From Rhizomys pruinosus (lineage: Eukaryota > Chordata > Mammalia > Rodentia > Spalacidae), in NCBI GenBank assembly GCA_009823505.1, contig VZQC01000610.1, positions 3,731,812-3,795,811 on the forward strand: 64,000 nucleotides of DNA. Direction: 5' to 3'. Made by a program: the position numbers and the translations under genes. The notes under the pieces are model-generated. The model did no database searches and was not told the DNA's origin. It was given only the letters and a program-made list of their open reading frames with translations. How positions within the stretch are numbered: the first letter of the stretch is position 1; every line of letters starts with the position of its first letter. Of this stretch, positions 11,739 to 23,637 are shown piece by piece.

Positions 11739-11916
11739 CTATACCAGACTTCAAACTATACTACAGAGCTATAGTCATAAAAACAGCCTGGTACTGGCAC
11801 AAAAACAGAGCTGTTGGGGGGGGGTCTCTATACCAGACTTCAAACTATACTACAGAGCTATAGTCATTAAAACAAAGCCTGGTACTGGCACAAAAACGAC
11901 CTGTTGACCAATGGAA
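11739..11916 (+). repeat. 89-bp tandem duplication inside L1 ORF2 remnant
   Basis: CTATACCAGACTTCAAACTA and the following bases occur at 11739 and again at 11828, through GGTACTGGCACAAAAAC. Each copy is preceded by a G-run. The second L1 (51.9 kb) has this segment once, so the duplication arose in this copy or its source. Confidence 0.85.
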
Positions 11917-12890
11917 CAAAACCGAAGATCCAACCTGAGCACATACAATTTCAGCCATCTCAATTTTGACAAGGGGGCCAAGAAGACACAATGGAGAAAA
12001 AGACAGCATCTTCAGCAAGTGGTGTTTGGCAAAAACTGGATCACCACTTGTAGAAGAATGAAATTAAAACCCTACTTCTCACCCTTACAAAATTCAACTC
12101 CAGATGCGATCAAAAGACCTCAACGTGAAACCCCAAACTCTGAAGGCAATAGAAGAAAAGTTGGCAGCAGACTACAAGACTAGGCGCAAGGAAAGACTTT
12201 CCTAAATCAGACAGCAGCTGTGCAAGAATTAAGGTTGACAATTGCCAAATGGCACCTCATTAAACTCAAAAGCTTCTATACATCAAAAGAAACAATCAAG
12301 GAAAGTGAAGAGAAATCCCACAGAGTGGGAGGCAAACCTTCACAGCAGAAACATTGACAAAAGCATTGATTTCCAGAGTATATAAACTACTTCAAAGAAA
12401 ACAAAGAAGAAAACAAAATGACCCACTTAATAGATGGAAAAGGCTGAACAGAGTCTTCACAAGTGAGGAATTAGAGAGTGACTGAGAAAACACACAAGCA
12501 GTGTTCAAATCACTAATTTATTAGGAAATGCAAATGAAAAGACCAACTTTAAAGATATCATCTTACTCCAATAAAGACTGGCTAGGATCAAGAAAAACAA
12601 ATATACCAAGTGCGTGAGGGAGGTTGTGGGGAAAGTGGAACACTCATCCACTGCTTGTGGGAATTGTAAAACTAGTTACAACCACTTTGGAAAAGCCTAT
12701 GGAGAACCCTTGGAAGACTTGGAATGAATTTGCCACCTGACCAGCCATACCACTCCTGGGCATAAACCCTCAGGACTCACTCCACCACAGAGATACATGC
12801 ACGGCCATGTTTATTTCAGCTCTCTTCACAATAGCAAGGAGCTGGAACCAACGTAAATGCCCCTCAACTGATGAGTGGATAGAGAAAATG

Positions 12891-12982
12891 TGGTACATCT
12901 ACACAATGGAGTTCTATGCAGCAGTAAAGAAAGACGTGGTACATCTACACAATGGAGTTCTATGCAGCAGTAAAGAAAGATG
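12891..12982 (+). repeat. 46-bp tandem duplication inside L1
   Basis: TGGTACATCTACACAATGGA ... GCAGTAAAGAAAGA appears at 12891 and 12937. It is single-copy in the other L1 at about 53310. Confidence 0.9.
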
Positions 12983-13387
12983 ACATCATGAGCTTTGCAG
13001 GAAAATGGCTGGAGCTAGAGGACATCACACTGAGTGAAGTAACACAGTCCCTGAAAAACAAATGACAAATGGTATCCCTCATCTGTGGATGTTTGTGCCA
13101 ATTACCTAGTTGTAAGTATTTCTTGTGCATGGCCCCTTGAGCTTTTGTCCAAGCAGTTGGGAGTGATGCATATTGGAAACAACAACAAAAACAACAATAA
13201 CAACAATAATAACAGAAAGGACTACATCAAAGAACTGACTGAAATAGTGAACTTCTGCTCAAAACAGTCAACTTCCACATGGAGAATATTGAGAAAGACT
13301 GAAAAAGAGATGAAAAGCATGTTTGGCAGAATGCATGAGCTCTGGTGGGCTGGGGGGATAGGGTGGGTGACATGGGTCTAAATTTGA

Positions 13388-13390
<3 letters not shown>

Positions 13391-13428
<38 letters not shown>

Positions 13429-13430
13429 AT
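13391..13430. repeat. (AAAT)n tail of L1
   Basis: About ten AAAT units at the L1 3' end, probably a derivative of the poly(A) tail. Confidence 0.9.
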
Positions 13431-13608
13431 GACGGGTATAAAATGCATCCGCAAAGGGCAGTAGAGTGGGGCTTCTCACACAGCTGGGGTGAGGAAGCTG
13501 GCTGGGCTAGCCTTGGTTTCAGTTTTCCACTCTCCAGCTAGGCCCAAGCTTTCCAAGCAATGTCCCCTCAGTACCGCCCATACCTGCCTCCTCGCTCACA
13601 GGACCTCT

Positions 13609-13622
13609 GGGGGGGGGGGGGG
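13609..13622. repeat. (G)14 homopolymer
   Basis: Fourteen guanines in otherwise unique sequence. Confidence 0.9.
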
Positions 13623-14928
13623 CTGAGCATAGATTCTGCTCACCTGTCCACTTCAAACTTTTTCTGTGCCTCTGTTTCTCACCTGGAATCTCCCTGTAAA
13701 GATGACCATGGAGATGTCACCCTGACGCAGCCCTTCTCTGATGGTGGGAATGGCCACTGTTTTGCCTCTGTTCCTCCCTGGCCGAGCTTGCCTGCTTCTG
13801 CATTCTCATCACATGTCCACACTTGGCTTTCAGAGGAATCCTCCTCTACCAGCAGTTACTTCTGACTCAGCCTCAGAAAGGTATCAGGAAGCTCAGCCTC
13901 AGGTTGTCCCAGAGGCAAGTCCAGATTTCTTTATCAGTGAAGCTGTGAGAGCTGTTACACAGCAGATACCATCATCAAGCCCTCAGCTTCTCCAGCTAAG
14001 GAGTCAGCAGTCATTCCTGGTTCCTTCCCTCCTCACTCAATATTCAAGCCTGTAAAAAGCCTCCTTTTCAACAACTCTTTCCCCACACCTGCTGGAGTCT
14101 GCCACATCTGCACCTGCCACCCAGTGAGCCCCAGTCCCTCTGCCAGGTCCTGATCGGCTCTCTCCCTGGGTCAGGCTTGCCTGCCCCTAAAAGCAGCTCC
14201 TGAGAGATAGAGCCAGTGGAGCCATCTCCCTTACCTCCATGTAAAGGGCACAACAGCCATCAGTGGCCTTGGAACAAGTCTAGGCTGTGGCACAGCTGGC
14301 AGGCACCTCTGAAACCACCCTTGTTGCTGGCCCTCAACACTATGCTTAGTCACTTTGGTCTCTGTTCCTGCCACCAACACCACTCTCTACCAGATCTCAA
14401 TCTACACCACACCCACTGTCCAACACACCTGTCTGGGGTGTCTACGTGGTCAATTGTTTTAGTCATGTTTATGAGATATTGTTCTACCTGTCCTGACCTG
14501 TGATGTTTGCACAACTGGATTAGGAAGTCTGGCTTGTGCTGTGCAGGATGAATGGCAGTGCAGGTAGAGCTGCTCATCTAGCTCAGGACCGGGCTCTCTT
14601 CTGTACACAGGCACAGCCTCCACTGCTACGGTGCTGTCTCAGGACCTTCCCTGCACCAGGGACACTAGGTACCTCCACTTCCCTGTGCATATTTCTTAAG
14701 GCATTTGACCAGTAGTCACAGTGGGATTTTCACCAGTGCTGCTATGAAGCCAGGCTTCAAAGTGAGGGACCAGTGAGGACAAAAGCCTTAGGGCCAGAGA
14801 AACATACTGGCTCCCAGGAGGACACCCACCCGTCACACATAACACTTCTCCTCTGGGACAGTGGTTTCCCAGATTTTTGAGGGCTAAGTGACACAAATGT
14901 TCCAACCAAAACTAGGAGGATAGGGAAG

Positions 14929-15150
14929 GTGGCTGGGAGATGGCTCGGTGTACAAACAAGCCTGCCATGCAAGCAGAGAACCTGAGCTCAGATCTCAAAC
15001 ATCTGTATAAAAAGCTGGGTGTGGTCACACATCTGTAACCATAGTGCTTAGAAGGCAGAGACAGGTGGATCCCTAGGGCTTACTACCCAGGCAGTCCAAC
15101 CAATCAGCGAGCTCTGGGTTCAGTAAGAGACTTGTCTCAAAAAGATAAAG
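14929..15150 (+). mobile_element. RSINE1-type composite SINE
   Basis: Head GTGGCTGGGAGATGGCTCGG, then a B1-like middle (GCTGGGTGTGGTCACACATC ... GTCTCAAAAAGATAAAG). Diverged; a B3 follows directly. Confidence 0.55.
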
Positions 15151-15152
15151 TA

Positions 15153-15330
15153 AGGGCTGGCAAAATGGCTGTGCAGGTAGAGGCTGTCGCACACTGGCCT
15201 GATGATCTGAGCTGAGATCCCACAAGGTGGCAGGAGAGAGCCAACTCCCAAAGACTCTCCTCTGATCCTCACACGGGCGTTGTAGCACACCTGTGCCTGC
15301 ATGCATGCAGACAGACAGACGGACGGACGG

Positions 15331-15356
<26 letters not shown>
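15153..15356 (+). mobile_element. B3-like SINE with (GACA)/(GGAC)/(CA)n tail
   Basis: tRNA-derived head GGGCTGGCAAAATGGCTGTG, a body with CTCTCCTCTGATCCTCACAC, and a simple-repeat tail at 15309-15356. Confidence 0.7.
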
Positions 15357-15361
<5 letters not shown>

Positions 15362-15375
15362 GAGCTTGATTGGTT

Positions 15376-15630
15376 TATGAATTTATTTTATTTTTATTTA
15401 TTTATTTATTCATTTATTTATTATTTCTTATGTGTATGAATGTACTGTGTGCATGTAGGTTGGTGCACCTTGTTGTGCAATGACACAGAGATCAGAAGAG
15501 GGTGTCAGATTCCCCTGGAACTAGAGTCAAAGACGGTTCTTAGCCGCCATGTGGGTGCTGGGAATTGAACCTGGGTCCTCTGTAAGAGCAGTCGGTGCTC
15601 TTAACCGCTGAGCCATCTCTCAGCAGCCCC
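15376..15630 (-). mobile_element. B2 SINE
   Basis: A reversed (AAAT)-rich tail is followed by the body (CCCCTGGAACTAGAGTC) and the reversed head ending GAGCCATCTCTCAGCAGCCCC. It lacks the 17-bp internal duplication seen in other copies. Confidence 0.9.
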
Positions 15631-16129
15631 AAAAGCTGAATTTCATGGAGCCAAGTAGACACTGTAGACATCAAGAACAGAGTCAAAGGGTGTGGCAGGG
15701 CTGAGAGTCTAGGGCGCGTCTGTGAGTCAGCCTGAGCACAGAGGGACAGGCAAGAATCAGGCAGGATAAGTCTGTTTTCCAGACTGGCTGAGGCACATGA
15801 CCCAGCCTACAGGACATCACCTCCCTTAGAGTCATACATCTCTACACGTCCCTAAAGTCCTAGAGGATCACAGGCTGCAAGTGAAGAACGGAGAGCTGAA
15901 TCCAGGTTCCCTCCACCATGAACTCTTCTCTCCTCTCTCACATCTCATCAAACAGCTGGTACATTCTGGGCACCTCCCTGCATCAGGAGGCAGAGATGGG
16001 GCAAGGCAGAGAGCCCAGAACTTCCCCGGGCTCCACCTGTCAACATGGAGAGGAGTGGAGAGGTTCATGCACCTTCTCTGGCTAGCCCCAACTACTCTTT
16101 TTGACTCCTGTCTTAAAGTTGCACATCTG

Positions 16130-16205
16130 TACACTGAGGCAGGCAATATTTTCATTCCTCTTTACAGAGAGGCAAACAGAGGCCCAGAGAGGCTATATAA
16201 ATTGT
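16130..16205 (-). repeat. MIR fragment
   Basis: CTTTACAGAGAGGCAAACAG AGGCCCAGAGAGG resembles the reversed MIR core. Confidence 0.4.
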
Positions 16206-16228
16206 TCCGGTCTGCTCAGGCAATGTGG

Positions 16229-16871
16229 TACTTAATCTTCACTGTTAGCTGGATTTACGATCCTCTGGGAGACACACCTCCAGCCATGCCTCTGAGGGTG
16301 TTTCCAGAGAGAATTAGTTGGCAAGGGAAGACCCACCCTGAATGTAGGGAGCACCTGCTGGCTGGGATCTTAGATGAAATAAAAAAAAAAGGGTAAATTA
16401 AGAAATCAAGGGTTTAGACTATAGATAGCTTAGTTGGTAGACCAATGCCCAGCATGAAGTCCTGGGTTAAGTCCCCAACATGCCATAAACTGGGTATAGT
16501 GGTGGTACATCTCAGTAATCCCAGTGCTCAGGAGCCGGAGGCAGGAGGATCGCAAGTTCAAGGCCATCCTTGGCTACATAGTGAGTTTGAGACCAGCATG
16601 GGATACATGAGACATTGTCTCAAATTTTTAAAAAATGAAACATGAAGTCAAGCTGAGCACCAGCATTGCTCCTGCTTCCTGTTCCACTGAGATGTGAGGG
16701 GAGAGGACTCTCAGCTGCAGGCATCCACCTCCACAGAGCTGCTCACCACTACACCTTCCCACCATGACAGACTGTATTCCCTCAAGCCATAAGCCTTCAT
16801 AAACCCCTCTTCCCTTAAGCTGCTTCAGCCAGATAGTTGATCTCAGAAGCAAGAAAAGCAACTAAAGCAAG
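16229..16871 (+). mobile_element. LTR-like rodent element, split by a B4-type SINE
   Basis: The left part (16229-16410, TTAATCTTCACTGTTAGCTG ... GGGAAGACCCACCCTGAATG) and the right part (about 16640-16871, ...CCTCAAGCCATAAGCCTTCA TAAACCC...) match the two halves of the repeat seen uninterrupted at 20822. I read it as a solo-LTR-like repeat; the family name is not certain. Confidence 0.55.
16416..16632 (+). mobile_element. B4-like SINE nested in LTR-like element
   Basis: An ID-type head (AGATAGCTTAGTTGGTAGAC) plus a B1-like body (CAGTAATCCCAGTGCTCAGG ... GACATTGTCTCAAAT). Confidence 0.65.
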
Positions 16872-17876
16872 TAGTGTGTGGCCAGTTCTAGTTCCCTGAT
16901 CTGCATTTGTAATTCCCCTACAGGTTCTCTGCTTTGTGGACCTCCTGTGGGCTCTGCCAGGGTGTGGGATGTCCCTGCAGTGCCACAAAACCACCCTCAC
17001 CCTCCTTCCTGCTATCTTATGCTTGCCTGTGCCCGCAGGTGGCCAATCTGGGATCTGTGGCATGTTGCCTGGGAGTGGTCCTCACTGCCCCATGTATGGT
17101 GTCCACATGGTCACGGGGCTGGCTGTCCTGAGCACACAAGGTGCAGGCCCTTCAAAGGGCAGCTAAGGCCCTGGTTCCCCAAGGCATCATCTGCCATCTA
17201 CCCACTCCTTGCTCCCAAGGTCTTGTGCCACATGACTTGGAAGCCTTCCCATCTGAAAACAACACACATTATGCACCATGGCAAAAAACACCCATTTCCA
17301 GAGCCCTGCCTGTGGCAGGATTTATTTTTAAAGCAGTGATATTTATAGCCAGATGTCGACATTAATACTAGCTCTTACGTTGCCTACAAATGTCAAGGGC
17401 AGTCTCCCTAGCAAGCACGGCTTTGATGATGAGTAGACACATGGGCCAGCTGAGCTATCCCCTCCTCTCCTCTTTGTGGATCAAAGGTCCTACGCCCTGG
17501 ACTTCCCTGCCTGAGCAGAAGAGTGAAGGGAACCCAGCTTCCCTTAGTGGGTCCTCACAGTGATACTTGGAGAGTCATTTGGAGGGCTCTGCTGGGCTGT
17601 GATGGAAACAGTGGTGTTTGTGCACACAGCACCCAGTAAGAGCACATACATGCACACACAGGTTCTGAGTCTGCTTGTTGATACACAGGACAGGACACAC
17701 CAGGCTCTTTATGTTTCATGGCACGTGACTTCCCATCCCATCTGTGTCAGATTCACTCGCCACAAGACAGAGTCCTGAGAGCTTTGGGAACTGGAATATA
17801 TTTTAACAAAAAGTCTCTTAGGGTCTCCAACTGGGGGAAAAGGAGGAAGTTTGGAGGCCCTTAAACATCTCTGTGT

Positions 17877-18003
17877 GGACTGGTGAGATGGCTCAACAGG
17901 TAAAGGCACTTGCTGCCAAGGCCGAAGACCTGAATTAGATTCCCAGAACCCACATCATTCCCACAAGTTGTTCTCTAACTCCCCACACTCCCATCAGCAG
18001 GAA

Positions 18004-18051
<48 letters not shown>

Positions 18052-18092
18052 TGAGCACAAAGTAAATAAATAAAATGTGAAAATAAAAATAA
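17877..18092 (+). mobile_element. B3 SINE with (CA)23 in its tail
   Basis: Head GGACTGGTGAGATGGCTCAA ... AAGGCACTTGCTGCCAAGGC. The CA run is at 18004-18049 and the tail is AAATAAATAAAATG. Confidence 0.85.
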
Positions 18093-18299
18093 GGCTCCAT
18101 GCTTCCGCAGATGCTCCTTGTCTAGTCTTTGTCCGTCTGTCTGTCCCCAGTAGACTAAAAACCCAGGTCAGTAGGGAGAAGCTTCCCTCAGCACCATTCA
18201 CATCACGTCCCACCTCGATGGTGGTTCCTGACCCCCAGGGCCAGGGACGGAGACCAGGAACTGGGGGTAGGGAACACAGTCGCTTTGACCTGCCTTCAA

Positions 18300-18410
18300 A
18301 TTGACCTTGTCAGGTGTGCAATGCAGGACAGGGGACACATTTCTCTGAGCCTTGGTTTCCTCATTTCAAGGCAGAAAAGACTCATCTTCCAAGACTGATG
18401 TGAGGGCCGG
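18300..18410 (+). repeat. MIR fragment
   Basis: TGAGCCTTGGTTTCCTCATT is the forward MIR core signature. Confidence 0.5.
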
Positions 18411-19203
18411 GTGCAATGTGACCTCACATTCAAGATGGCAGCATCTAGCAGCACCATGGGATACATGTGATGGAGGTCTGTGGATCTGTCATCTGTATGT
18501 TCTGCCTTCTTTTACGCTTACATGAATTTTTTAGTATTTCAGTCTCATGTAACCACCAAGTCTTATTCCATACATTTCTATATGACTCTGGCTGGTTGAT
18601 TTAAGAATTTCAACATACATATTTGAGTGTGGAGACCACTCTGAATGGAGGTAAGAACCTTGTCTCTGTATCTTTTCCTCTTTAAATACTGGTTTTCTTC
18701 TGCATCCTGAAGGCCTATCAGGTGGTGCTACAATCTTTGACCTGTCATCCTACATAAGAGAAGAAAATGGTCTCTTGAAGGCATTATATTTCCCAGCTTT
18801 AGTCCATGTCTGTTCCTCTCATTTGTCCAAGTTTAACTGAACACCAACCTGTGCAAGATACTAAGATGATACTGGAAGTGTAATGCAGGCAAAACTGAAT
18901 GATCACCCTCACTGTAGAAAGGACACACCCAGCCCATAAGAACAGTGCAGGCTTGGCACTATGGTGAGAGCTTATCCAACCCATCTCCTAATCTATATGG
19001 TTGAACATCTACCAAGTACCTCCATGCTAGAGGGAAGGGATGGGAAAGTCTAGATAATAGCCCCTGCCATAGCCCCTAATGAACCCCAAGTCTACTACTT
19101 CAGGGACCCATCAGAATCAAAGCTATCTTCCCCCCAAACAGTTCTGTCTCTGTGGGACAAATCTTTGCTTCTCATGTGTACTGTTATGGAATAAAATTAT
19201 CCA

Positions 19204-19400
19204 GGGGCTGCGCCTATAGCTAAGTTGGTAAAGTGCTTGCCTGGCATGCACAAAGCCACAGGTTCAATCCCCAGCACTGCGTAAGCTGGGTATGTGGTGC
19301 AGGTCTGTTCTGTAATCCCAGCACTCAGGGGAGCAATGGGGTCTGAAGTTAAAGGTCATCATCAGCTATATAGTGAGTTTGGGGCTAGCCTGAGATATGA
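19204..19400 (+). mobile_element. B4-like SINE
   Basis: ID-type head (GGGCTGCGCCTATAGCTAAG ... CAGGTTCAATCCCCAGCACT) followed by a B1-like segment with GTAATCCCAGCACTCAGG. Diverged. Confidence 0.65.
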
Positions 19401-19675
19401 TGGAAATCATTGATAAAAGTAGGTTTGTGGATTGAAGTATAGAGGACTCTGGGAAGCACGTTCCGTTCTGAGCTGTTTGGTCCAGATACCTCACCCATGC
19501 TGGCATCAATCATTCAGTTCTCTCTGTAGGAGGGACCTTCTCAGGGCTGTCAGGTGCTGGTAGCTGGCTTTAGTTCAAAACCATAGAGATGTCCCCTCAT
19601 ACTCTTGAGAGAGAAATCCAAAATCAAGGTATGGGCAAGCCAGCTGCTCCTGTAGGCTGCAAGGGAAAGCATGTG

Positions 19676-19797
19676 CCAGGCCAGGTCAGACGGGCCAGGC
19701 CAGGTCAGATGGACCAGGCCAGGTCAGACGGGCCAGGCCAGGTCAGATGGACCAGGCCAGGTCAGATGGGCCAGGCCAGGTCAGACGGGCCAGGCCC
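19676..19797. repeat. 19-bp minisatellite, about 6.4 copies
   Basis: Units CCAGGCCAGGTCAGAYGGR start at 19676, 19695, 19714, 19733, 19752 and 19771, alternating mainly between CGGG and TGGA ends. The array finishes in sequence that is the reverse complement of part of the unit (see findings). Open frames across it are periodicity artefacts. Confidence 0.95.
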
Positions 19798-19864
19798 ATC
19801 TGACATGCCACGCCCTTCCTGCCTTAGGGTTTCGCCCCTGCTGTTCCCTTTGCCTCCATCTGTG

Positions 19865-20015
19865 TGACAGTTAATCTTCACTGTCAGCTTGACCTGGAAT
19901 TTCATGAAACTCATCTCTCTGAGTGTGTCTGCAAGGGGGACTGCGGAGAGGTTCAATGACCACTGCTCCCCTGGGTCCTGTCACAAGTGCACCTGGTTTC
20001 CAGGGATGGGTGTCC
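19865..20015 (+). mobile_element. 5' fragment of LTR-like rodent element
   Basis: TGACAGTTAATCTTCACTGT CAGCTTGACC is the start of the same repeat family as at 20822 and 16229. The 3' half is absent here. Confidence 0.45.
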
Positions 20016-20287
20016 CACAGTGCTAGTCACACCTTCATGCCACACTGCCTTCCAGTCTGGATCAAAACATGGCAGAAGGACTTCCAAAGGAATCCCTGAG
20101 AAGCCTCATGGCCTCCTCTATGAAAATCCTGACACCCCGAGTCCCATGCCGGCTACGTGGACAGGAATGGGAAGGGAGAACTCTCTGCCAACCGCATCTT
20201 TCCTGTCATCTCAGCAGAAGAAAGCATGTAAGCAAGGGCTGGTCAGCCTGTTGGTGACTCCATCGCCACTGACCCTCTGTGCACTGT

Positions 20288-20493
20288 ATGAGAGAGGCGA
20301 CATCTCCACCCCGCTGGAGCCTACACGTTCCAACGGTCATTTGCATTTCTCAGGTGCCCTGACACCCCTCAGATCAAGCCGCATGTTGAGTCTGATGCCA
20401 GAGCATTTGAGGACCCACTGGAGTGTGTGTAGCTGGAGAGGCAGGGGGAGGGGGGGAGGAGTCGGGGCTTCTTTCAGGAGTAGTGACAGCAAG
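20288..20493 (+). repeat. left arm of a long inverted repeat
   Basis: Blocks GCATTTGAGGACCCACT (20403-20419), CCTGACACCCCTCAGATCAA (from 20357) and GGCTTCTTTCAGGAGTAGTG (from 20466) recur in reverse complement at 23638-23850. Either an ancient repeat present twice or a local inverted duplication. Confidence 0.75.
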
Positions 20494-20821
20494 GGGAAAG
20501 GGAGCCCTAGCAAGCTCAGCCCAGGGAACCCCAGAAACAGAAGACACGACCTGCATTAAGGATTCTGAACATTGGGTGTGGAGCAGCATTCTGTATAGCA
20601 CTAGACAGCTCTCATACCTCTTAACTCCTGAGACCTGGGCTTGTTCTTTCCAACAGTGTCTCTGCCAAGCTGTAAGCATTGCCTACTAAAACTCCAAGTG
20701 CCTCATCTTGCAACTGAGAACTCTAAGGACTCCCAAGGCTTCCAGGACAAAACCCACAGCTCTGACCTTGGCCTCTGAGGCCTTCAGTGTCTACACTCTT
20801 TCACCTGCCATCTCCATACAT

Positions 20822-21174
20822 CTGACAGGATCTGGAATCACCTAGGGAACAAGACTCTAGGCTCAGGGATTGTTTGGCCATATCTGTGGTAGATTATCTT
20901 GATTAGGTTAACTGGTATGGGCAATGACATTCCCTGGCTGAGATCCTGGACTATATAAAAAGGAGTGATCTGAGCACTGCCAAGCACACAGTCATTGCTC
21001 TCTGCTTCCTGACTGTGGATGTGATGTGACCAGTCGCTTCAAGATCCTGCCACCTTGACTTCCCTCACCGTCATGGACTGCATCCTTGAACTGTGAGCCA
21101 AAATAAACCCTTCCTTCCTTAAGTTGCTTTTGCAGGGTGTTTTATCACATCAACAAGAAAAAAAACTGAGATAC
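20822..21174 (+). mobile_element. LTR-like rodent element
   Basis: Uninterrupted copy: GACAGGATCTGGAATCACCT at the left, TATATAAAAAGGAG in the middle, GTGAGCCAAAATAAACCCTT (polyadenylation signal) and TTTTATCACATCAACAAG at the right. The TATA and AATAAA motifs fit an LTR. I cannot name the subfamily. Confidence 0.55.
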
Positions 21175-21540
21175 CATATCTGCACTGATCTGCAACTCAA
21201 GCCTCCTCGCAGTTCCCCAGGCCCATGAATCACAGCCTTCTTCAGGGCCTTTGCACTCACCTCCCCCTTGCCAGGAGCCTTCCGACCCTCTATTTCTGCA
21301 GGGCTCCCCTCTCAAATCACCCAGGTTTCTCTGTTCAAGTGTCTTGTTATGAGTGAACCCTCCTTCCCCAGCAGGAAGTTGTAATGCCCAGGATAAGGGA
21401 GAATCTATGTCTCCATACTACAATCCTGTTACCTCACTCTTCTGACTGACAAGGTGCTAATTGGCTTCTTCCAGAGTCACAGGCATAGATCTGGGTTTCT
21501 TCCTCATTACCTGTTGTGTGAGACCCTCATCAACATTAGC

Positions 21541-21603
21541 TGAATGAATGGATAAATGAATCAATCAATCAGTCAATTAATCAATCAATCAACAAAGAAA
21601 CAA
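21541..21603. repeat. (AATC/ATGA)n tetranucleotide repeat
   Basis: AATGAATGGATAAATGAATC followed by AATC units. Moderately interrupted. Confidence 0.85.
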
Positions 21604-23254
21604 ACATGCCTCTAGGAGTGGGTTCCCCTCTCTTGTGGATGTGATGTGGCCAATTGCTTCAAGCTCCACTGCAGTCACAGTGAGCTTTGAGGGTCTGCAA
21701 GAAGCCAATGGCCAAGTGAACTGAGCCCACGTGAGCAGATCTTTCTAGCTTTTTGAGTGAAAACTGACCCAGCAACCCCAATGCTATCATTGATTTAATG
21801 GAAAGAACCTCACATTGGTCAATGGTTCAGCTGGCATAGCTAATTGGAAGCCACCAGAAAAGCTGTATCCAGGTTCTTCTGCTAAACTGAATAATCAAGA
21901 CTCAGACACATGGCACACCAGTGTTTGGAAACAAAAAGGCCAGCATGTGAACATGACCACTGGACTAACTAGCCACAGACTTTGGAGAGTGCCCACTAGT
22001 GAGGCCAATCATCAAACAACAATAATATGAGACAGACCACTATCCTTTGTTTACTGAACCATCTAAGCCATCACGCTAAGAACTTGGAAGACAATGTCAA
22101 GTGTGGGGTTATACAATTCGGACAACCATGACCGCCAGACACTTAGCTGACAAGACACGGTGACAGATGTCCCAGCACTGTCTTTCTAGCGTCTGCCTGA
22201 ATAAGTCACTCCTTTCTTCTGTGCCCTACAACAGTAAGTGAAGCCGCTTCCCAGTGGTTGGTGAGGATAGCCCAGCATGAACCAAGAGTCCTCTCCACTG
22301 AGGGACCCATGGTCACTGTGTACTGTCTCCAACACAAAATCATCACTGACCCCCAGCTGCCCTTCACAGTACACAGTTCTCTTGCAGCACATGACTCCTG
22401 TGCTCAGCCAAAATCCATGCGGAAGTCCATGACTCCTGACTCTATTCTGCCTCCTAGTGCCTCCTCCAGCATCAGCAGTTCCTGTGGCCTCTACCTTGAG
22501 CTCAGATTCAGAATGTGTCCACCTCTTACCCAGGTGGACACTGCTGCCTTCAATCTAGACCACCATCATTCCTAATCCCTGCCCCCTCTTCTCACTCCCA
22601 GGGTCTTCCTAGGTGTGGTCACCATATGAAACTTTCTTTACAAACTGAAATCAGATAAGGCTTGGGCCCACTCAGCCCTCCAGTAGCATCCAACTGACAT
22701 CCAAGATGCACCAGAGAGTCTCATAGTGTGTCTGGGTCCCATTCAGCAGCCTCGCCATGACCAGGCCTCAGTCAGCTTGGCAAGGAAACTGGGGACCAGG
22801 AATTCCTGGGCAAGACAGGGTCGATGAGTACAGAGTTTCCTTAGACCACTATCCCAGAGGAGGGTTGACAGCACCTGTGGTACTTTAAAGTGCATCACAG
22901 GGTCTCTTCTCCAGCTCCCACCAGTAAGGTGCCTCTTGGATTCTTCCTCTGCATGGGCAACCCAACTTGATCCATTCTCCCCCAATTTTCCTACTCAAGG
23001 GGATCTCAGGAGCACATGACCGCCAAAGAAAGGGACAAGATTGCTGAAGATACTCTTTTCCTGTGGTGCTCAGCATCTCTCCCATGATGCTTCAAGTAAG
23101 GAAAATCCATTCCTAGCTTCACGATTCATCACCCCGGGCAAACAGCAGCTCCCTTCTCCTGAGTGGGAATTGCGGAAGGGCTCCCATTTCTTTATATTTT
23201 GTCTCCCTGGAAACTAGGATCCCAGCCTCCCAGTCAACAGTGAACTCATCTGTT

Positions 23255-23500
23255 ATTATTTTCTAATTTTATTTATTTATTTGCATGTGTGTATGTTTAT
23301 ATGTGTTCATACCTATATATGTATATGTATGCTTATATATATGCATATGTGTGGTGGTGGGCAGACACATGTGTATGCATGTATGTGGAGGCTAGAGGTG
23401 ATCTGGGGTGTCTTCCTCAATTACTGTTTATCTTATTTTAAAATTTAATTATTTTTATTTTCATTTACTCGTGTATTTGTATATGTGCATATAATTAGGT
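23255..23500. repeat. AT/TG-rich low-complexity region
   Basis: TATTTATTTGCATGTGTGTA-type sequence with TATATATATGCATATG. It may be the decayed tail of a reversed B3. Confidence 0.55.
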
Positions 23501-23637
23501 AGGGTATGTACAAATGGAATGTCCTTGGTTTTCCCGGGCATATACTTCACAGGCCCCAGAATTCACCACCATCAAGTGTGTGTGAATGGCATGCTTATAT
23601 TTACAAAGATCTGCCATCACTTGGATCTAATCCCAGC

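Larger units (their letters stand above)
7575..13430 (+). mobile_element. near full-length, inactive LINE-1
   Basis: About 5.9 kb. The 5' part holds a repeated promoter-like segment (GATCTCCCAAGACCAGCTGA at about 7581 and 7770). ORF1 remnants run from about 7880 to 9150 with coiled-coil-like lysine/glutamate-rich frames. ORF2 remnants run from about 9150 to 12470: endonuclease start (SLNINGLNSP-like, degenerate), then the reverse-transcriptase core at 10729-11196 with [15 protein letters not shown] and [16 protein letters not shown]. The YADD-type active-site area at about 11220 is damaged. The 3' UTR ends in (AAAT)n at 13391-13430. Many stops and frameshifts, plus two internal tandem duplications, make it non-functional. 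Confidence 0.92.

Noticed and set aside
19589..19874. Open frames through the 19-bp minisatellite
   Set aside because: Repeat-driven, no homology, and interrupted at the array edges.
20400..20700. Possible coding exon from the open frames around 20374-20689
   Set aside because: The frame overlaps one arm of an inverted repeat, has no splice support and no recognisable domain.
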